The notes beneath the pieces were generated by a model. It was not told the DNA's origin. It worked only from the letters and a program-made list of their open reading frames with translations, and did no database searches. Positions 22,630-34,424 of a DNA stretch of 64,000 nt are shown here, in pieces. The first letter of the stretch is position 1. Each line of letters starts with the position of its first letter. A program made the translations under genes and the position numbers. Source of the stretch: Chrysopilus asiliformis (lineage: Eukaryota > Arthropoda > Insecta > Diptera > Rhagionidae); assembly GCA_964034945.1 (NCBI GenBank), contig OZ035961.1, positions 4,756,001-4,820,000 of the forward strand, in the 5' to 3' direction.

Positions 22630-24170
22630 TTCAGCACTTATATTGCAAGACAATATATTTCTTAAAACTCCAACTGATGATTTAAGGAGCAAAAACATAT
22701 ACCGTCATCGTACTCAATTGAATGTAATCAAAAGTATATTGAAATCATATTCAAATAATTGAAATGGGCAAAAAAATTGAACCCGCTCGTATGTTTTCAT
22801 GGCAACATTTCTCCAATTGGAACGATAAAGATTTCACATGGCTGACAGAGCCAATATTTTAGCGTATGAAATTTAATTCCCATCGAATGAAATCGAATAG
22901 TATTTCAATTGCCATCAAGAAAATCACGAAAAAAAAACATTTTCCGCCTCTCAAGATTCCTAACAGGGATTTGATTGAAATATCGGGATGAAAATACCGC
23001 CCTTACAGCGTCTAGGATGAGAAGATACACGTATATTGTGCAATCAAATTCAGAAATGAAAACGATTTGATGAAGTTATCATCATCAGAGCGAAAGGAAA
23101 ACATAAGAAATGTTTCTTCAAACCTTATCGATGGATGAATGAGTGAAAAAAGTTTTAATGATCGGGACGAATGGGCGGAAAAAACTTTTAATGGCTTCAT
23201 GACTTCGTTCAGAGATTAGCTAAACCCCATTAGGATTTTCTTTCGCCTATTCGTTTCGTTAACCTCTCGCCCGCACACATTCCGAGACCGTTCAAATTTT
23301 GTTTTGCTGTACTCTGTCCTTACAGTTTATCGCTTCAGAATTGCCCCAGTGAGTTTGGCGTTCGTATATAGCCCGGATTTTCTTGTTAAGCTTTTATAAT
23401 CCCCACCTTAAGTCATTCGATCAATCAAGCTGTCACTTAAAGTTTCGGCAAGAACATGATTTTCTTCCTAAGAGCCTATACACACCGAGTATAGATTCAA
23501 ACCAATGAAAGTAGAGGATGAGGGTGGTGGGTGGAGGTTAGGAGCAACGAAATATCCGCTCCTGTTTCACATACGTCGGAATTTCTCGAATTTACAACAC
23601 ATATATACAGTAATATTCCTTTCTCATAAGTGTATTTTATTTTCATTTTCCTCATGTTTTCCGTGTGCTCATAACTTGTCCTTATATACGTAGTTTATGC
23701 GTTAACCGATTTACTCTACGCGCCTAATCTGCTTTTGGAGAGGATCTATCCATAAAAAAAGGATCCCCTTGAGCTGAATTGAAGAGTATTTTCGAAGGAA
23801 AAGGGTATACAGTAAGCATGTGATATTGAAGGCGAGGCAATTACAACAGGATATCCCTTAATACTATAATATGGAATATAATTTATGTATTTAGCCACTT
23901 GCGACATAAATTCTTATCCATAATTGATTCTTATTCCGTTCAGGTTGGAAGGAACCCGAAATATTCCCAAAAAGAGGACCAAGCAAACATAGAAAAAAGG
24001 GGTTCTGTAGGATGGAATATGGTAGGAAGGTGAAATAGCATCAGAGAAATATTGCTGTCGATACGATCCGTTTTACGAAACAAATTTACGATAATTTTTT
24101 ATTATCATTTTTCCGTTTATTGGTTGCGACGCATAGCAATTTTCCGGGTTTAATGTGGATAAGTTGGCCG
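22630..24170. other. Non-coding, no gene seen
   Basis: AT-rich sequence without a supported exon or a repeat with clear ends. Confidence 0.4.
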
Positions 24171-24172
24171 AA

Positions 24173-24298
24173 TTAGGCCCGTTTGCACCAGCGAAACTTA
24201 GCGTACAACTTTAATTATTCAAGTCCCAGAATTTCTACGGTTTAAGTAGGCTAACCTCAACTTAATTTTTTAAGAATAGTACTTGCAAACGGGCCTAA
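24173..24298. mobile_element. MITE, GGCCCGTTTGC family
   Basis: About 126 bp with inverted ends TTAGGCCCGTTTGCA and TTAGGCCCGTTTGCAA. Related to 2008-2145. A possible half copy lies at about 34988-35030 (GGGCCGTTTGCG). Confidence 0.7.
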
Positions 24299-24299
24299 A

Positions 24300-25059
24300 A
24301 CTATGGAAATTCTAGAACTTTGATCATTTAAGTTATGTTTAAATTGCTAAGTTTCGTAGAGCGGGAGAGTACAGTTGTGACACAGGATGTGAAGACGACC
24401 GCGTGTTTAAATAAAGCTTAAAGAAAACCGAATCGAAATCATTTTATTTTTGTCGAATCGTGACACCATTTTAATGGTAAAAATTGGATAAAAATCCTTT
24501 CAGAGTTCTAGGAGATAGTGGAGATAATAAATTTCAGGTAGAGGCGTCCATCTATTGAGTTTTTCACAATTAAAGGAAGAAATTGTTAAAAATTATAATA
24601 AATATTTATTTATTCAAGAAAATTATGAGAATAACAAGTTCTTTACGGAGAGAATAATTTCAAAAATCAAGAAAATAAGGAACGATTCTCGTCTAAGCGT
24701 AATACGTTTCCCAATTCAAGAAAACTGCGATCAAATCTAGAAATTGATTATAACGGAAGCAAATATTTATAAAATATTGAAAAATAATACAATTTTTTTT
24801 TAAAAAAGGTCGAATTCCAGAACTGGGATTAAAAGTTAATACAAAAGTATTAAAATATACCGTTTTAATACTTTCGGCAATAAATCGGCTTGGCAATACC
24901 GGCGAAATGGAATAGAAGCCATTTTGGATAGCTCGTAGTTATTCTTTCGTTTTTTAAAGTTTTTTGGTTTTTCTCTAAGTTATATTTTTATTTAAAAGTC
25001 ATTAACATCTATGGGTAAACATATTCATTAAAGTTGTCGACTTCCTATTACTGAGGAGT
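24300..25059. other. Left flank of the retrotransposon
   Basis: No gene. The phrase GTCGAATTCCAGAACTGGGA at about 24808 recurs, with one change, at about 31203 on the other side of the retrotransposon. Confidence 0.35.
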
Positions 25060-25740
25060 GGAAAAATTGCGTTGCTAATTGAATGCTGTTCTGGTTTGGA
25101 GCTCATTGTCTTTTCTTGACAATAGAAAACCGCGTGGTTTTAACATCATTGCTAGGACTCAACTTAATACCACAAATTACTAAAAAACGTCAGGTAATCC
25201 TGTTAATTTTCCAAAAGTTTGCTCCAGCTGCTGCTGTTTGGGGTTTTGGACGTGGTGCTACAGCTATTAACCGTTTTTTGGCGGATTAATCCAAAGCGAC
25301 TTTACATCGACTGCTGCTTAACGTGGGGCTCCAGTTTTTTCAACTTGGCTGTAAGCAGCTGCTTTTTTGCTTTGCTTTGGTGTTTTCTACGTGCGACTGC
25401 TGCTGTGGGTGTTTTCTACGTGGGGCTCCAACCATTTTTGGCGGCCCGATTGACGTCTGCACAACATTACAACGAGCTATTTAAAAAGGAAAAAAGAAGA
25501 GAACAGATTGTGCTCCAGCTTTGCTTCGCTTTGGTATTCTCTACGTGGTACTCTGGCTGTTTATTCGTTTTTTGAGGCTTCTTTGGATTTTCCTCCATAA
25601 CCTAACATCGACTGTTGCTTGGCAGTTTTTGGTGGATTGATTGACATCTCTACATCTTCTAAGAACGAGTTTATTTTCACAAACTAATATACTATTCAGC
25701 AGATATTTCGTCTATTTGGTTTCATCTTCTGAACATCGTT

Positions 25741-26574
25741 ATGGGAAAGGATTCGTGTGGCAAATGTAAGAATGCCGTTAGCAGTTCACAAAAAGGTATC
25801 CTGTGTGATGTCTGTGAGGTCTGGTATCATAAAAATTGTTCTGATCTTTCTGAGAAGATGTTTGCCATTGCTGAATCAAATAAAAATACTTCGTGGACTT
25901 GCAAAAAGTGCATTGAGTCTGGCTATCTTTATGATAACCATAACATCAATTTGTTATCTGAGCTAAATGGTATTAAGGCGTCGTTATCAAAAATTCAATC
26001 ATCGATCGAGGCTCGCTGTGATGCACTTGGCGAGGATATTAATCTAGTTAAAAACCGTGTATCTGTCTTAGAATCTTCAGCTATTGGTACAGAGGCAGCT
26101 GTTAAAACTCTAAATCATCTTGAATCCTTGTCTCGTCGTTCTGAAATTCAGATATCTGGCATTCCACCGAACACTAATGATTTGAAAGTAATTCTTATTA
26201 AAATTATGAATGTTATAGGGGTTTCTATGACACTCTATGATATTTCTTCAGTCTATCAAAGCCCTAGTGGCATTGTGATAATTAGACTCGATCGCCAATC
26301 CCTAAAAAAATGTATTATGGATGCTTATTTCAAACACAAAACATTAAATTCTTCGGAAGTTGGATTTGACTTTTCAACGAGGATCTATTTCAATGATAAT
26401 CTGTCTCCGTCGTTATATAAGCTCAAAAAGAAATGTCTTCAATTAAAAAACGATGGTAAAGTAAAAGGATTTGTTATCCTCAACAATGGCCTAAAAATTT
26501 TTCTTTGCAACGGTAGCTCCAGAATATGCAACAATATAAATGAACTCTTGGATTTCGCAAATATATCAGCATAA
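25741..26574 (+). CDS. Retrotransposon ORF1: PHD finger plus Baculo_FP-like protein
   Basis: 277 residues. Residues 6-57 form a PHD-type zinc finger (CGKC, then CDVCEVWYHKNC, then SWTCKKC), a C4HC3 pattern. Residues about 70-125 are predicted coiled coil (ISLNLLSELNGIKASLSKIQ-type heptads). The C-terminal half resembles the baculovirus FP-like domain common in insect LINE ORF1 proteins (IQISGIPP; RIYFNDNLSPSLYKLKKKC; GLKIFL). ORF1 proteins bind element RNA and form the RNP that carries it to the target. The frame is intact, with ATG after a repeat-rich leader. ORF2 begins about 555 nt downstream. Confidence 0.85.
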   Translation: MGKDSCGKCKNAVSSSQKGILCDVCEVWYHKNCSDLSEKMFAIAESNKNTSWTCKKCIESGYLYDNHNINLLSELNGIKASLSKIQSSIEARCDALGEDINLVKNRVSVLESSAIGTEAAVKTLNHLESLSRRSEIQISGIPPNTNDLKVILIKIMNVIGVSMTLYDISSVYQSPSGIVIIRLDRQSLKKCIMDAYFKHKTLNSSEVGFDFSTRIYFNDNLSPSLYKLKKKCLQLKNDGKVKGFVILNNGLKIFLCNGSSRICNNINELLDFANISA

Positions 26575-27178
26575 TTATTTATCTACTCAGTCAATATTAC
26601 ATCATTTATTTATGTAAGCAACGTATCTCTTTTATACTAATGTTAAATTCTTTATTTTTTATATATTTATTTTTATTTTTTTTTTCCTTATTATCTTTTG
26701 AGAGTTTATTGTTCTTGGGGCAAAACATTTCTTTACTCTCGTGTTATTTTCTGCAATTCAATTTCAGTTCGCTGATTTTGATTTTGCAATCATGGTTTTT
26801 GCTTGCCAGCGTTGTCTTTTTGAATTCGTGACACAACTCAATTTCTCTGAAATTGATTTTGTGACGCGACATTATTATTAAAAGATAATAAGGAATGTTT
26901 CCCATGTTTATATTAATGTATATATATAGATTTTTTTTTTTTTTTTTAATATCTTTATTATTTCCTCAACTACGAGTAATTCAACTTCAATTCATGATGA
27001 TTTTGATCAAAAATTATACAATTTTGTTAAGTATCAAAATATTTATAGTTATTGTTAACTTTACCATGTGTTCTTTAAACCACCATCATACTCTATTATT
27101 TTTTTTGTTTGATATTTTTTGCTTTATTAATGGATAATCATAGCTATTTGGATGCAGTTGAAAGCGGGTTAACACTTA

Positions 27179-27857
27179 TGCCCGGTTTCTCAGTGAAAGT
27201 TTAAACTTTAGTTTAGTTAAACTCACAATGAAGTTTAAACCAAAGTTTAAACTTCTGGTGTTTTTCAGGCAAACGGAATTGAACGTTTTATTAAACTAAA
27301 GTTTAAACTTTTTTGTCAATTTTGCAGTCTACTATACAAGTAAAATATATTGAAATGTCAAATTTTTCAGTCATAAAATCATTGATGTATTTGTCTAGTT
27401 ATAATCATTTTCGTAATATTTGTTTACGCGGTTAACGCATTAATTATAAAATTCTATAAAAAATAAAACAATTTTAATTTCGGTTATTATTTCGGTTGTT
27501 ATTTCGGGTGTTATTTTCGTTGTGATTTCGGTTGTTATTTCGGATGCTGTTTCGTTTGTGATTTCGGTTGTTATTTCGGTTGTTATTGTGTTTCAAATAT
27601 ATAGTGAAATTGTGGAGAGCAAAAAAAAGTGATGCCGTCCATTTTTATGTGTTTTATTCTACGCGGATCTACAAAATGACAAATAAGTTTTGAAAAACGG
27701 CAGTTTAAACCCTCATCCATGGCCGTTTAAGTTAAACTCCGTTTAAACTTTTGGTTAGAGATAAACTGTCACTGAAAAACACAATTTCGTGTTAAACGGC
27801 AGTTTAAACTTTATCGCCGGTTAAACGGAGTTTAAACTGTCACTGACGAACCGGGCA
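27179..27857. mobile_element. Harbinger-like MITE inside retrotransposon ORF2
   Basis: 679 bp with inverted ends TGCCCGGTTTCTCAGTGAAA and TGCCCGGTTCGTCAGTGACA, followed on both sides by AGTTTAAAC. It is flanked by TTA direct repeats (27176-27178, 27858-27860). GTTTAAAC and AAACTTTAGTTTA words recur inside. TTA duplication suggests PIF/Harbinger; no transposase is present. Confidence 0.85.
27478..27592 (+). repeat. 12-bp minisatellite inside the MITE
   Basis: About nine degenerate units of TTATTTCGGTTG (variants TTATTTTCGTTG, TGATTTCGGTTG, TGTTTCGTTTG). Confidence 0.75.
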
Positions 27858-30800
27858 TTAGTCGAGTTCTTAAACTAGGTCATATTAATATTCAAAGTAT
27901 TCGTCCGACTCTTAGAACTGCCAAATTTGATGAATTATCCAACTATATACGTAATGGCGAGTTCGATATAGTCGCAATTTCTGAAACATGGCTTAAACCA
28001 AATATTCTTGACTGTTCTATTAAAATTAGAGGCTTTAACACCTTTCGACAGGATCGTCTCTATTCTAGGGGAGGAGGGGTGGCTTTCTTCATCTCCAGTA
28101 AGTTAAAAGCAAGGGTCGTACTAGCTGATACTTTTGATGATCTTGAATATCTGTTTGTTGAAATTTCTACTGGTGATTCTCCTTTGCTTTTAGGGGTTAT
28201 TTACTGTCCTAGAGGTCGCTATGAGTGCCTAACCGATGTTCTTTTTGATTTTAGTTCGAAGTATTCTAAAATTTTACTAACGGGTGACTTTAATTGTAAT
28301 CTTCTTGAACCTAATAATTTTCGACGCTGTTCTTCATTTTTTGATCAGTTTGATCTTGCAATTAATGTTGACCCAATAAACTCATCTCCAACTCACTTTG
28401 ACCCACATCATAACTCCCAATCATTATTGGATTTTTTCGTAAGCAATGATATTGTTAATAATAATCTCCAGAAAGCTCACTGGCACCCTGGTTTCTCTAG
28501 ACATGCTTTTATTTCTATCGAAATGCCTGTTCGCGTTTGTGATACTGGAACCGTGATTAGTTCGTATAGAAATTACACTAATTTTAATCAATGTGAGTTG
28601 TTTGCTGAGGGATCTACACTTTTTGATATTATTTTCGCTATTTCTGATGTTGATATGAAAGTTAATACATTTACTTCGTCACTTATGTACCTTCACGATA
28701 AATACTTTCCACTTATTCACACTTCTCGTAAGCCTAGTCTTTCTAATTCTTGGTTTTCGTCTGAAATAGTCTCTGCTAGACAGTATCGTGACTTCACCTA
28801 TAAGGTTTATAAGAGAAACAAAACGAATGAAAATTGGAAGGTTTTTTGTAAAGCGCGTAATCGAGTAAACAGATTAATTCGTGACTCCAAAATAAAATTT
28901 TCGAAAGAATTTTTCTCTGCGAACAACTCTAATAAAAAGTTTTGGTCAAGACTAAGAGATGTTGGTGCTGTAAAATCTAATGCTCCCTCTTGTCCCTTCT
29001 CCCCTGAGATTATGAATAATTTTTTTTCGGTTTCTTCCCCAGTAGTTGATTTATCGGATTCGGTGTGTTATGATATTAGCGATAATGGTCTCAGCTTTAG
29101 GAATATTGATATCAATGAACTTTATGAAGTGATCTATTCCATCAAAACTAATGCTGTAGGGACGGATGGGATTCCTATTAAATTTATAAAGTTACTTTTA
29201 CCTCTTATTGATAAGGTGCTTCTTCATATCATAAATGCTTGTATAACTAAATCTTTTTTCCCCAAGCAATGGAAATATGCTATAGTCTCTCCTTTGCCTA
29301 AAGTGTATCTACCGAAAGTGGTCAGTGATTTTAGACCAATTAGTATCCTCCCGTGTTTATCTAAAATTCTGGAAATTGCTATAAAAAAACAACTGGTTTC
29401 CCATTTAAGGGTGGGTAACTTTCTTTGTCCAACTCAGTCGGGTTTTAGGGATGGGCATAGTACAACAGGAACGGTTATTGATATCTCTGAGTTGGTGCGA
29501 CAGGCTATTGATAATAACAATTTTGCAATACTAGCTTTAATTGATTTTCGTAAAGCTTTCGATAGCGTCAATCATATCCTTTTACTCCGTAAGTTAGTTT
29601 CCCAGTTTAAGCTTTCTCTTACTGCCCATAATTTTATTAAATCCTTTTTGTATGATAGATGCCAAGCAGTTAAAGTGGGTGAGTGTACTTCTTCTTTCAA
29701 ATCTATATCCTGTGGTGTTCCCCAAGGTTCTATTTTAGGCCCAATCCTTTTTTTGATGTTTATTAATGATGCCTACAACTCAATAAAATTTGGAAAAATT
29801 CACATGTTCGCTGATGACCTTCAATTTTTGAACGTCGGTAAACTTAATTCTAAAGATACTTGTGTTAATGAAGTTAATGAGGATCTATGTTGTCTAAATC
29901 GCTGGGCTATAGCAAATAAAATGTCTATCAATCCATCTAAATCGCAAGTTATTGCTTTCTATCGTAAACCCATTTCTAGTCAACTAAAACCAGTGCTACT
30001 CAATCAAACTATCATTCCGTACCAGAAAAAAGTTATTAACTTAGGAGTAATCTTTGATGAAACACTAAGTTGGGAGGATCATGTTAGTCTCATTATCAAA
30101 CGAACTTTTAGTGTAATTAGTCGCTTAAATTCTGTCAATTTATACCTTCCTCTTCAGGTCAAACAAAGACTTACCAAAGCTTTAATCTTGCCTTTATTTT
30201 GTTATGGCTGTGAGGTTTTCTCAGGCAGCTCTGTTAGTAACCTATTACGTCTTAAGAAATGCTTTAATTCTGTGATAAGATTTATCTATGGACTAAAAAA
30301 ATATGATCATGTTTCTAATTTCGTTCGCGACTTTCTTGGCTGTGATATTTTTTCATTTTTCAATATCCGTTGTGTTATTTTCCTTCATAAGATTTACTCT
30401 ACGAAAATACCTAGTTTCCTATTCAGTTATATAACTTTTATTAATTCTTCTAGATTGCGTCTTATGAAAATTCCTAGTCGTAGTAGTGGTATTATGGATA
30501 AGTCTTTCTTTGTTAGGGCCATTAAACTGTGGAATGAACTTTCTAATGACCTTAAAAATCAGAGTAGACTGAATATTTTTAAAAAGAATGTTATTGTTGA
30601 ATTGTACAGACCTCTTGATTAATACTTTGAGATTTCTCTTTTTTTTTTTTTTTTTTTGTTTACATTGCTTCAATTTGCATCATATTACTGTTTAAATTCT
30701 TGTAAATTTATAATTCCTATATTTTTTTTTTTTTTATATTTCCTTTTTATTGAGTATGTGTGGTGGTTTAATTTTAATTTTAATTTTAATTTTATTTTTA

Positions 30801-31285
30801 ATATTAGTATTAATATTAGTATTAGTATTGGTATTAATAGTATTGATATTGTTAAAAATGTTAATATTAATTATAATTTTAGTTTTAAATTTAATTTAAC
30901 TTAAACTTATTATATTTACCTTTGTATATCTAATGTGTTATTTATTGCAAATATCTTGAAAGCTTTTATAATTATTAATGTAATGTAAATTATTTTCTTT
31001 ACTGTACACCTTTGTATAAGGCAAAATGCCTTTTGTGTGTAAATAAATTATTATTATTATTATTATTATTATTAAATGTAATACTTTTTTTTATTACAAT
31101 CTATCAAGCTCTAAAAAAATATTGCAAAAGAATACAAATTTAATTAAAAATGTAGTTAATAATTTCAGAGGATTGAAATTTAACAAAAAAGTTTTAAAAA
31201 AATGTCGAATTCCAGAAATGGGATTAAAAGTTAGTCCAATCATTTTAACCATGTAAAGGTGAGATTTTGATAAACCTTGCCTTAA

Positions 31286-31503
31286 CACGTTCGTGACATC
31301 GTGTACCACTGGTGGTACATGTACAGTTTTTTAAAACCGCGCGAGTAAATAGTGCGGTAGTTTTTTTGTGGAAGTAATATAAAAACACACACCGTGTACC
31401 ACCGATGGCGCACAACCGCCAGAAAACAAATCGCTAGTGTACCACCCGTGGTACACGATGTCCAAATGTAAAAAAAGTTGAAAAAGTAAATGTCACGAAC
31501 GTG
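31286..31503. mobile_element. TTAA-bounded MITE, family 2, copy 1
   Basis: 218 bp flanked by TTAA (31282-31285, 31504-31507), with inverted ends CACGTTCGTGACAT. It contains small palindromes TACCACTGGTGGTA and TGTACCACCCGTGGTACA. Differs at two positions from the copy at 61951-62168. Confidence 0.9.
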
Positions 31504-31507
31504 TTAA

Positions 31508-33245
31508 TGAGTATATACATGATGGATGGAACATTCTGTGCAAATATCAAATTTCTACCTCGCATCCTGGTCAACGTCATTTTGCCATCTAAGTTGGATT
31601 CTCCTCCGTCGACTTGGGAATAACCTCGGAAAACTGTCAAGTTCTAAATTACTTTTCCAAGCATCAAATTTCAATTAAATATCTACATGGTAGAAATTCT
31701 TTTTGAGTCGTGTAGTATGTTTTAATGTCGTCAAAAAAAACCATAGCAATAATTAATATTCAAAAACATTACAACCCCAGCATTGTGCAATCTTTTTGAG
31801 TCCGTTTATGCTAGGGGGATGAAGTGTACGTGGAGTCAATAGTTTCGATACCGTCTGTGACAAAATATCGTATATGCTCGATTGACTCTAATTGATAAAT
31901 TATTGATACAACTTTGCCAATGGTTGGGCTGAATGACGACTTCTATGATGCCATTTTGATGTTATTTTATGCTATCCCAAACCCCATCACTCGTAGCTTT
32001 TGAACCATCTAACAACAGTAATATGAAAAGAAAAAAAAAGTAAATTTCCAATGTTGATTTTATCCAAATCGAACAGAACCTAACAATTGTCGACATGGTC
32101 GTTGTATGGAGTGTAGATTGCATGATTTGACATAAAATGCCAATTTGATTATTTATTTTTTTTTTTTTTATCATGGACCAGACTGAACCCTTAACCCTCG
32201 ACTCTCATCCCTTTCAACCAATTTATGGGTCGATTGTGCTAGACGCTCTTTCAATCGAAGCTCTATTGATTGCGATAATCGACAACAATATGGTGAAAGA
32301 GGCACGCACCCCATTGTGATGTGGGGTGGCAACGACTAACTAAACTAAATCAACAAAATGTGAACGGGTCGGATAAGGGGTCGTGGTCGGGTTGGAACAG
32401 ACAGACGGGATCGGATCGGATCGGGTCGAGATAAAGCAATATCGGCATATCACTCTTCATTTCCCTTGAACAATACAGGAACTGAATTAAGTTTAGATTG
32501 GTGGTTGGGTAGGTGGTGGTTGTGGTCATGGGGGTTAATACTTAAGGAAAGTTATTTATAGGATTAAGTTACGGCCCACATCTTACTACCCGGTAAGTGC
32601 TTGTGGCAATTTAAATGTGCGCCTCTTTGTTTTCTTAGGGCTTTGTTAAAATAAATTATTAAATTGACCAACAAAAGGATTATATCTTAACTGTGTGCAG
32701 AGATCGAGACGAGCTCTCAAAGGACCGGAATTCTCGCAAGGACACTATGAAAGTAATAATTTGATTAAGTTACAGTAGACCTTAGAGTAACCCTAATTCA
32801 CCCAGAACGTTTTTTTTTTGTTTTGTTAACTTTCGCCCTGCTTTTCGTCCTTCATCTCAATACGTACAACAACTGTTTTGTTTTATTGTTTCAATGTTAT
32901 CTCCACCCGACACCCGTACTTAAATGTGATTTTTTTATCCCCAGAATTTAGTCACCCTTAAAGTTTATTTGTTTTCTGTTCTTTGGGTTGGTTAGGCTAC
33001 TGGTTTTTACTGACAGAAATTACCAAAATTACTAAATGTAAATGAGACATTTGCATACAGTTTTTAACAAAAGATTTGCTGTTTTGTGATTTTTAGAAGT
33101 TTTTGCTGAAAATGTAAGTTGGCCCTCCTCTTAAAACGTAAATGAAAAAGTCATTAGGCAGTTCTTTGTTAAATTCTTCGGGATTTTTGATAAAAATCTG
33201 TAAAGATGTAAAATGGGAATAAAAAAATTCAATTAACCGTTTTTA
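31508..33245. other. Non-coding, no gene seen
   Basis: AT-rich, with a GGATCGGATCGGATCGGGTCG-like short repeat at about 32409. No gene model could be supported. Confidence 0.4.
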
Positions 33246-33515
33246 AAAAAAAAATAAAAAAAAATTTTTTAAAAAAAGCTTTTATTAAAAAAAATGCACT
33301 AAAAAGAAAAAAATAATTTTCTGGACGCTGTGTATCACAAATATAAAAGCTTTTAAAAAGCGAGATAAATGTTTATTTTATTGTTTTATGCTTTATCTCG
33401 CTTTTTAAAAGCTTTTATATTTGTGATACACAGCGTCCAGAAAATTATTTTTTTCTTTTTAGTGCATTTTTTTTAATAAAAGCTTTTTTTAAAAAATTTT
33501 TTTTTATTTTTTTTT
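33246..33515. repeat. Large palindrome, 124-bp arms and 22-bp loop
   Basis: The left arm (33246-33369) and right arm (33392-33515) appear perfectly complementary, pairing CTGGACGCTGTGTATCACAA with its reverse complement and ending at GCGAGATAAA / TTTATCTCGC. It runs directly into the tandem array to its right. Confidence 0.8.
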
Positions 33516-33557
33516 ATTTTGTTCTTTTTAGTCTTCGAATATATAGCTTTACATTTG

Positions 33558-34424
33558 AGATGTCCTTACAGGCTTTTTAACTTGAGAATCGTATTCAGCG
33601 AACCCCAAAACCCGCAGAATATATTTTTTCCCGGAACAATTGAGAAAAAGGATAATCACGTTATCCTTACAGGACATTCCGTTATCCTTACAGACTTTTT
33701 AATGACAGATTCGGATTCAGCGATCCCAAAAACCCCAGAATAGATTTTTTTTCCGGAAAATTTGGAGAAAAGGATAATCACGTTATCCTTACAGGACCTT
33801 CCGTTATCCTTACAGACTTTTTAATGACAGATTCGGATTCAGCGACCCCAAAAACCCCCAGGATAGATTTTTTGCCGGAAAATTTGGAGAAAAGGATAAT
33901 CACGTTATCCTTACAGGACCTTCCGTTATCCTTACAGAGTTTTTGATGACAGATTCGGATTCAGCGACCCCAAAAACCCCAGAATAGATTTTTTTCCGGA
34001 AAATTTGGAGAAAAGGATAATCACGTTATCCTTACAGGACCTTCCGGTATCCTTACAGCCTTTTTAATGACAGATTCGGATTCAGCGACCCCAAAAACCC
34101 CCAGAATAGATTTTTTTCCGGAAAATTTGGAGAAAAGGATAATCACGTTATCCTTACAGGACCTTCCGTTATACTTACAGACTTTTTAATGACAGATTCG
34201 GATTCAGCGACCCCAAAAACCCCCAGGATAGATTTTTTTTCCGGAAAATTTGGAGAAAAGGATAATCACGTTATCCTTACAGGACCTTCCGTTATCCTTA
34301 CTGACTTTTTAATGACAGATTCGGATTCAGCGACGCCAAAAACCCCCAGGATAGATTTTTTTCCGGAAAATTTGGAGAAAAGGATAATCACGTTATCCTT
34401 ACAGGACCTTCCGTTATCCTTATA
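33558..34424 (+). repeat. 122-bp tandem repeat, about seven units
   Basis: Unit markers GGATAATCACGTTATCCTTA occur near 33651, 33773, 33895, 34016, 34138, 34261 and 34383, at steps of 121-123 bp. The first unit is most diverged. The open frames in it are repeat by-products. Each unit itself contains GGATAA/TTATCC inverted words. Confidence 0.9.

Larger units (their letters stand above)
27130..30622 (+). pseudogene. Retrotransposon ORF2 (endonuclease-RT) split by a MITE
   Basis: The first part runs from ATG 27130 (MDNHSYLDAVESGLT) to 27178, where a MITE interrupts. The rest runs from 27861 to the stop at 30622 in the matching frame. Ignoring the MITE and one copy of its TTA duplication gives about 936 codons, a normal LINE ORF2. 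Apurinic endonuclease motifs: HINIQS, SETWLK, YSRGGGVAFF, LTGDFN and SLLDFF. Reverse transcriptase motifs: GFRDGHST, LIDFRKAFDSV, CGVPQGSILGP and the catalytic FADD box in MFADDLQF. The C-terminus has a LWNELS motif. Both the endonuclease and RT look undamaged apart from the insertion. A 847-codon frame begins at a GTG (28079) but would lack the start of the endonuclease. Confidence 0.85.
25060..31073 (+). mobile_element. CR1/Jockey-group non-LTR retrotransposon, ORF2 split
   Basis: Contains ORF1 (25741-26574), ORF2 (27130-30622, interrupted) and an AT-rich 3' UTR. It ends in an (ATT)n tail at about 31047-31073. The 5' UTR, about 25060-25740, has irregular repeats of TTTGCTTTGGTGTTTTCTACG; the exact 5' end could not be fixed because no target duplication was found. 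PHD plus Baculo_FP ORF1 and an APE-type endonuclease with RT in ORF2 place it in the CR1/Jockey supergroup by family knowledge. A 679-bp MITE sits in ORF2. Confidence 0.85.

Noticed and set aside
24360..24540. Possible LTR and primer-binding site (TGTGACACAGGATGTG to GTGACACCATTTTAATGG)
   Set aside because: No second LTR and no gag-pol nearby; the motifs are too short to support an LTR retrotransposon.
33558..34424. CRISPR-like regular spacing
   Set aside because: A eukaryotic genome, and the 122-bp units are repeats throughout without unique spacers.
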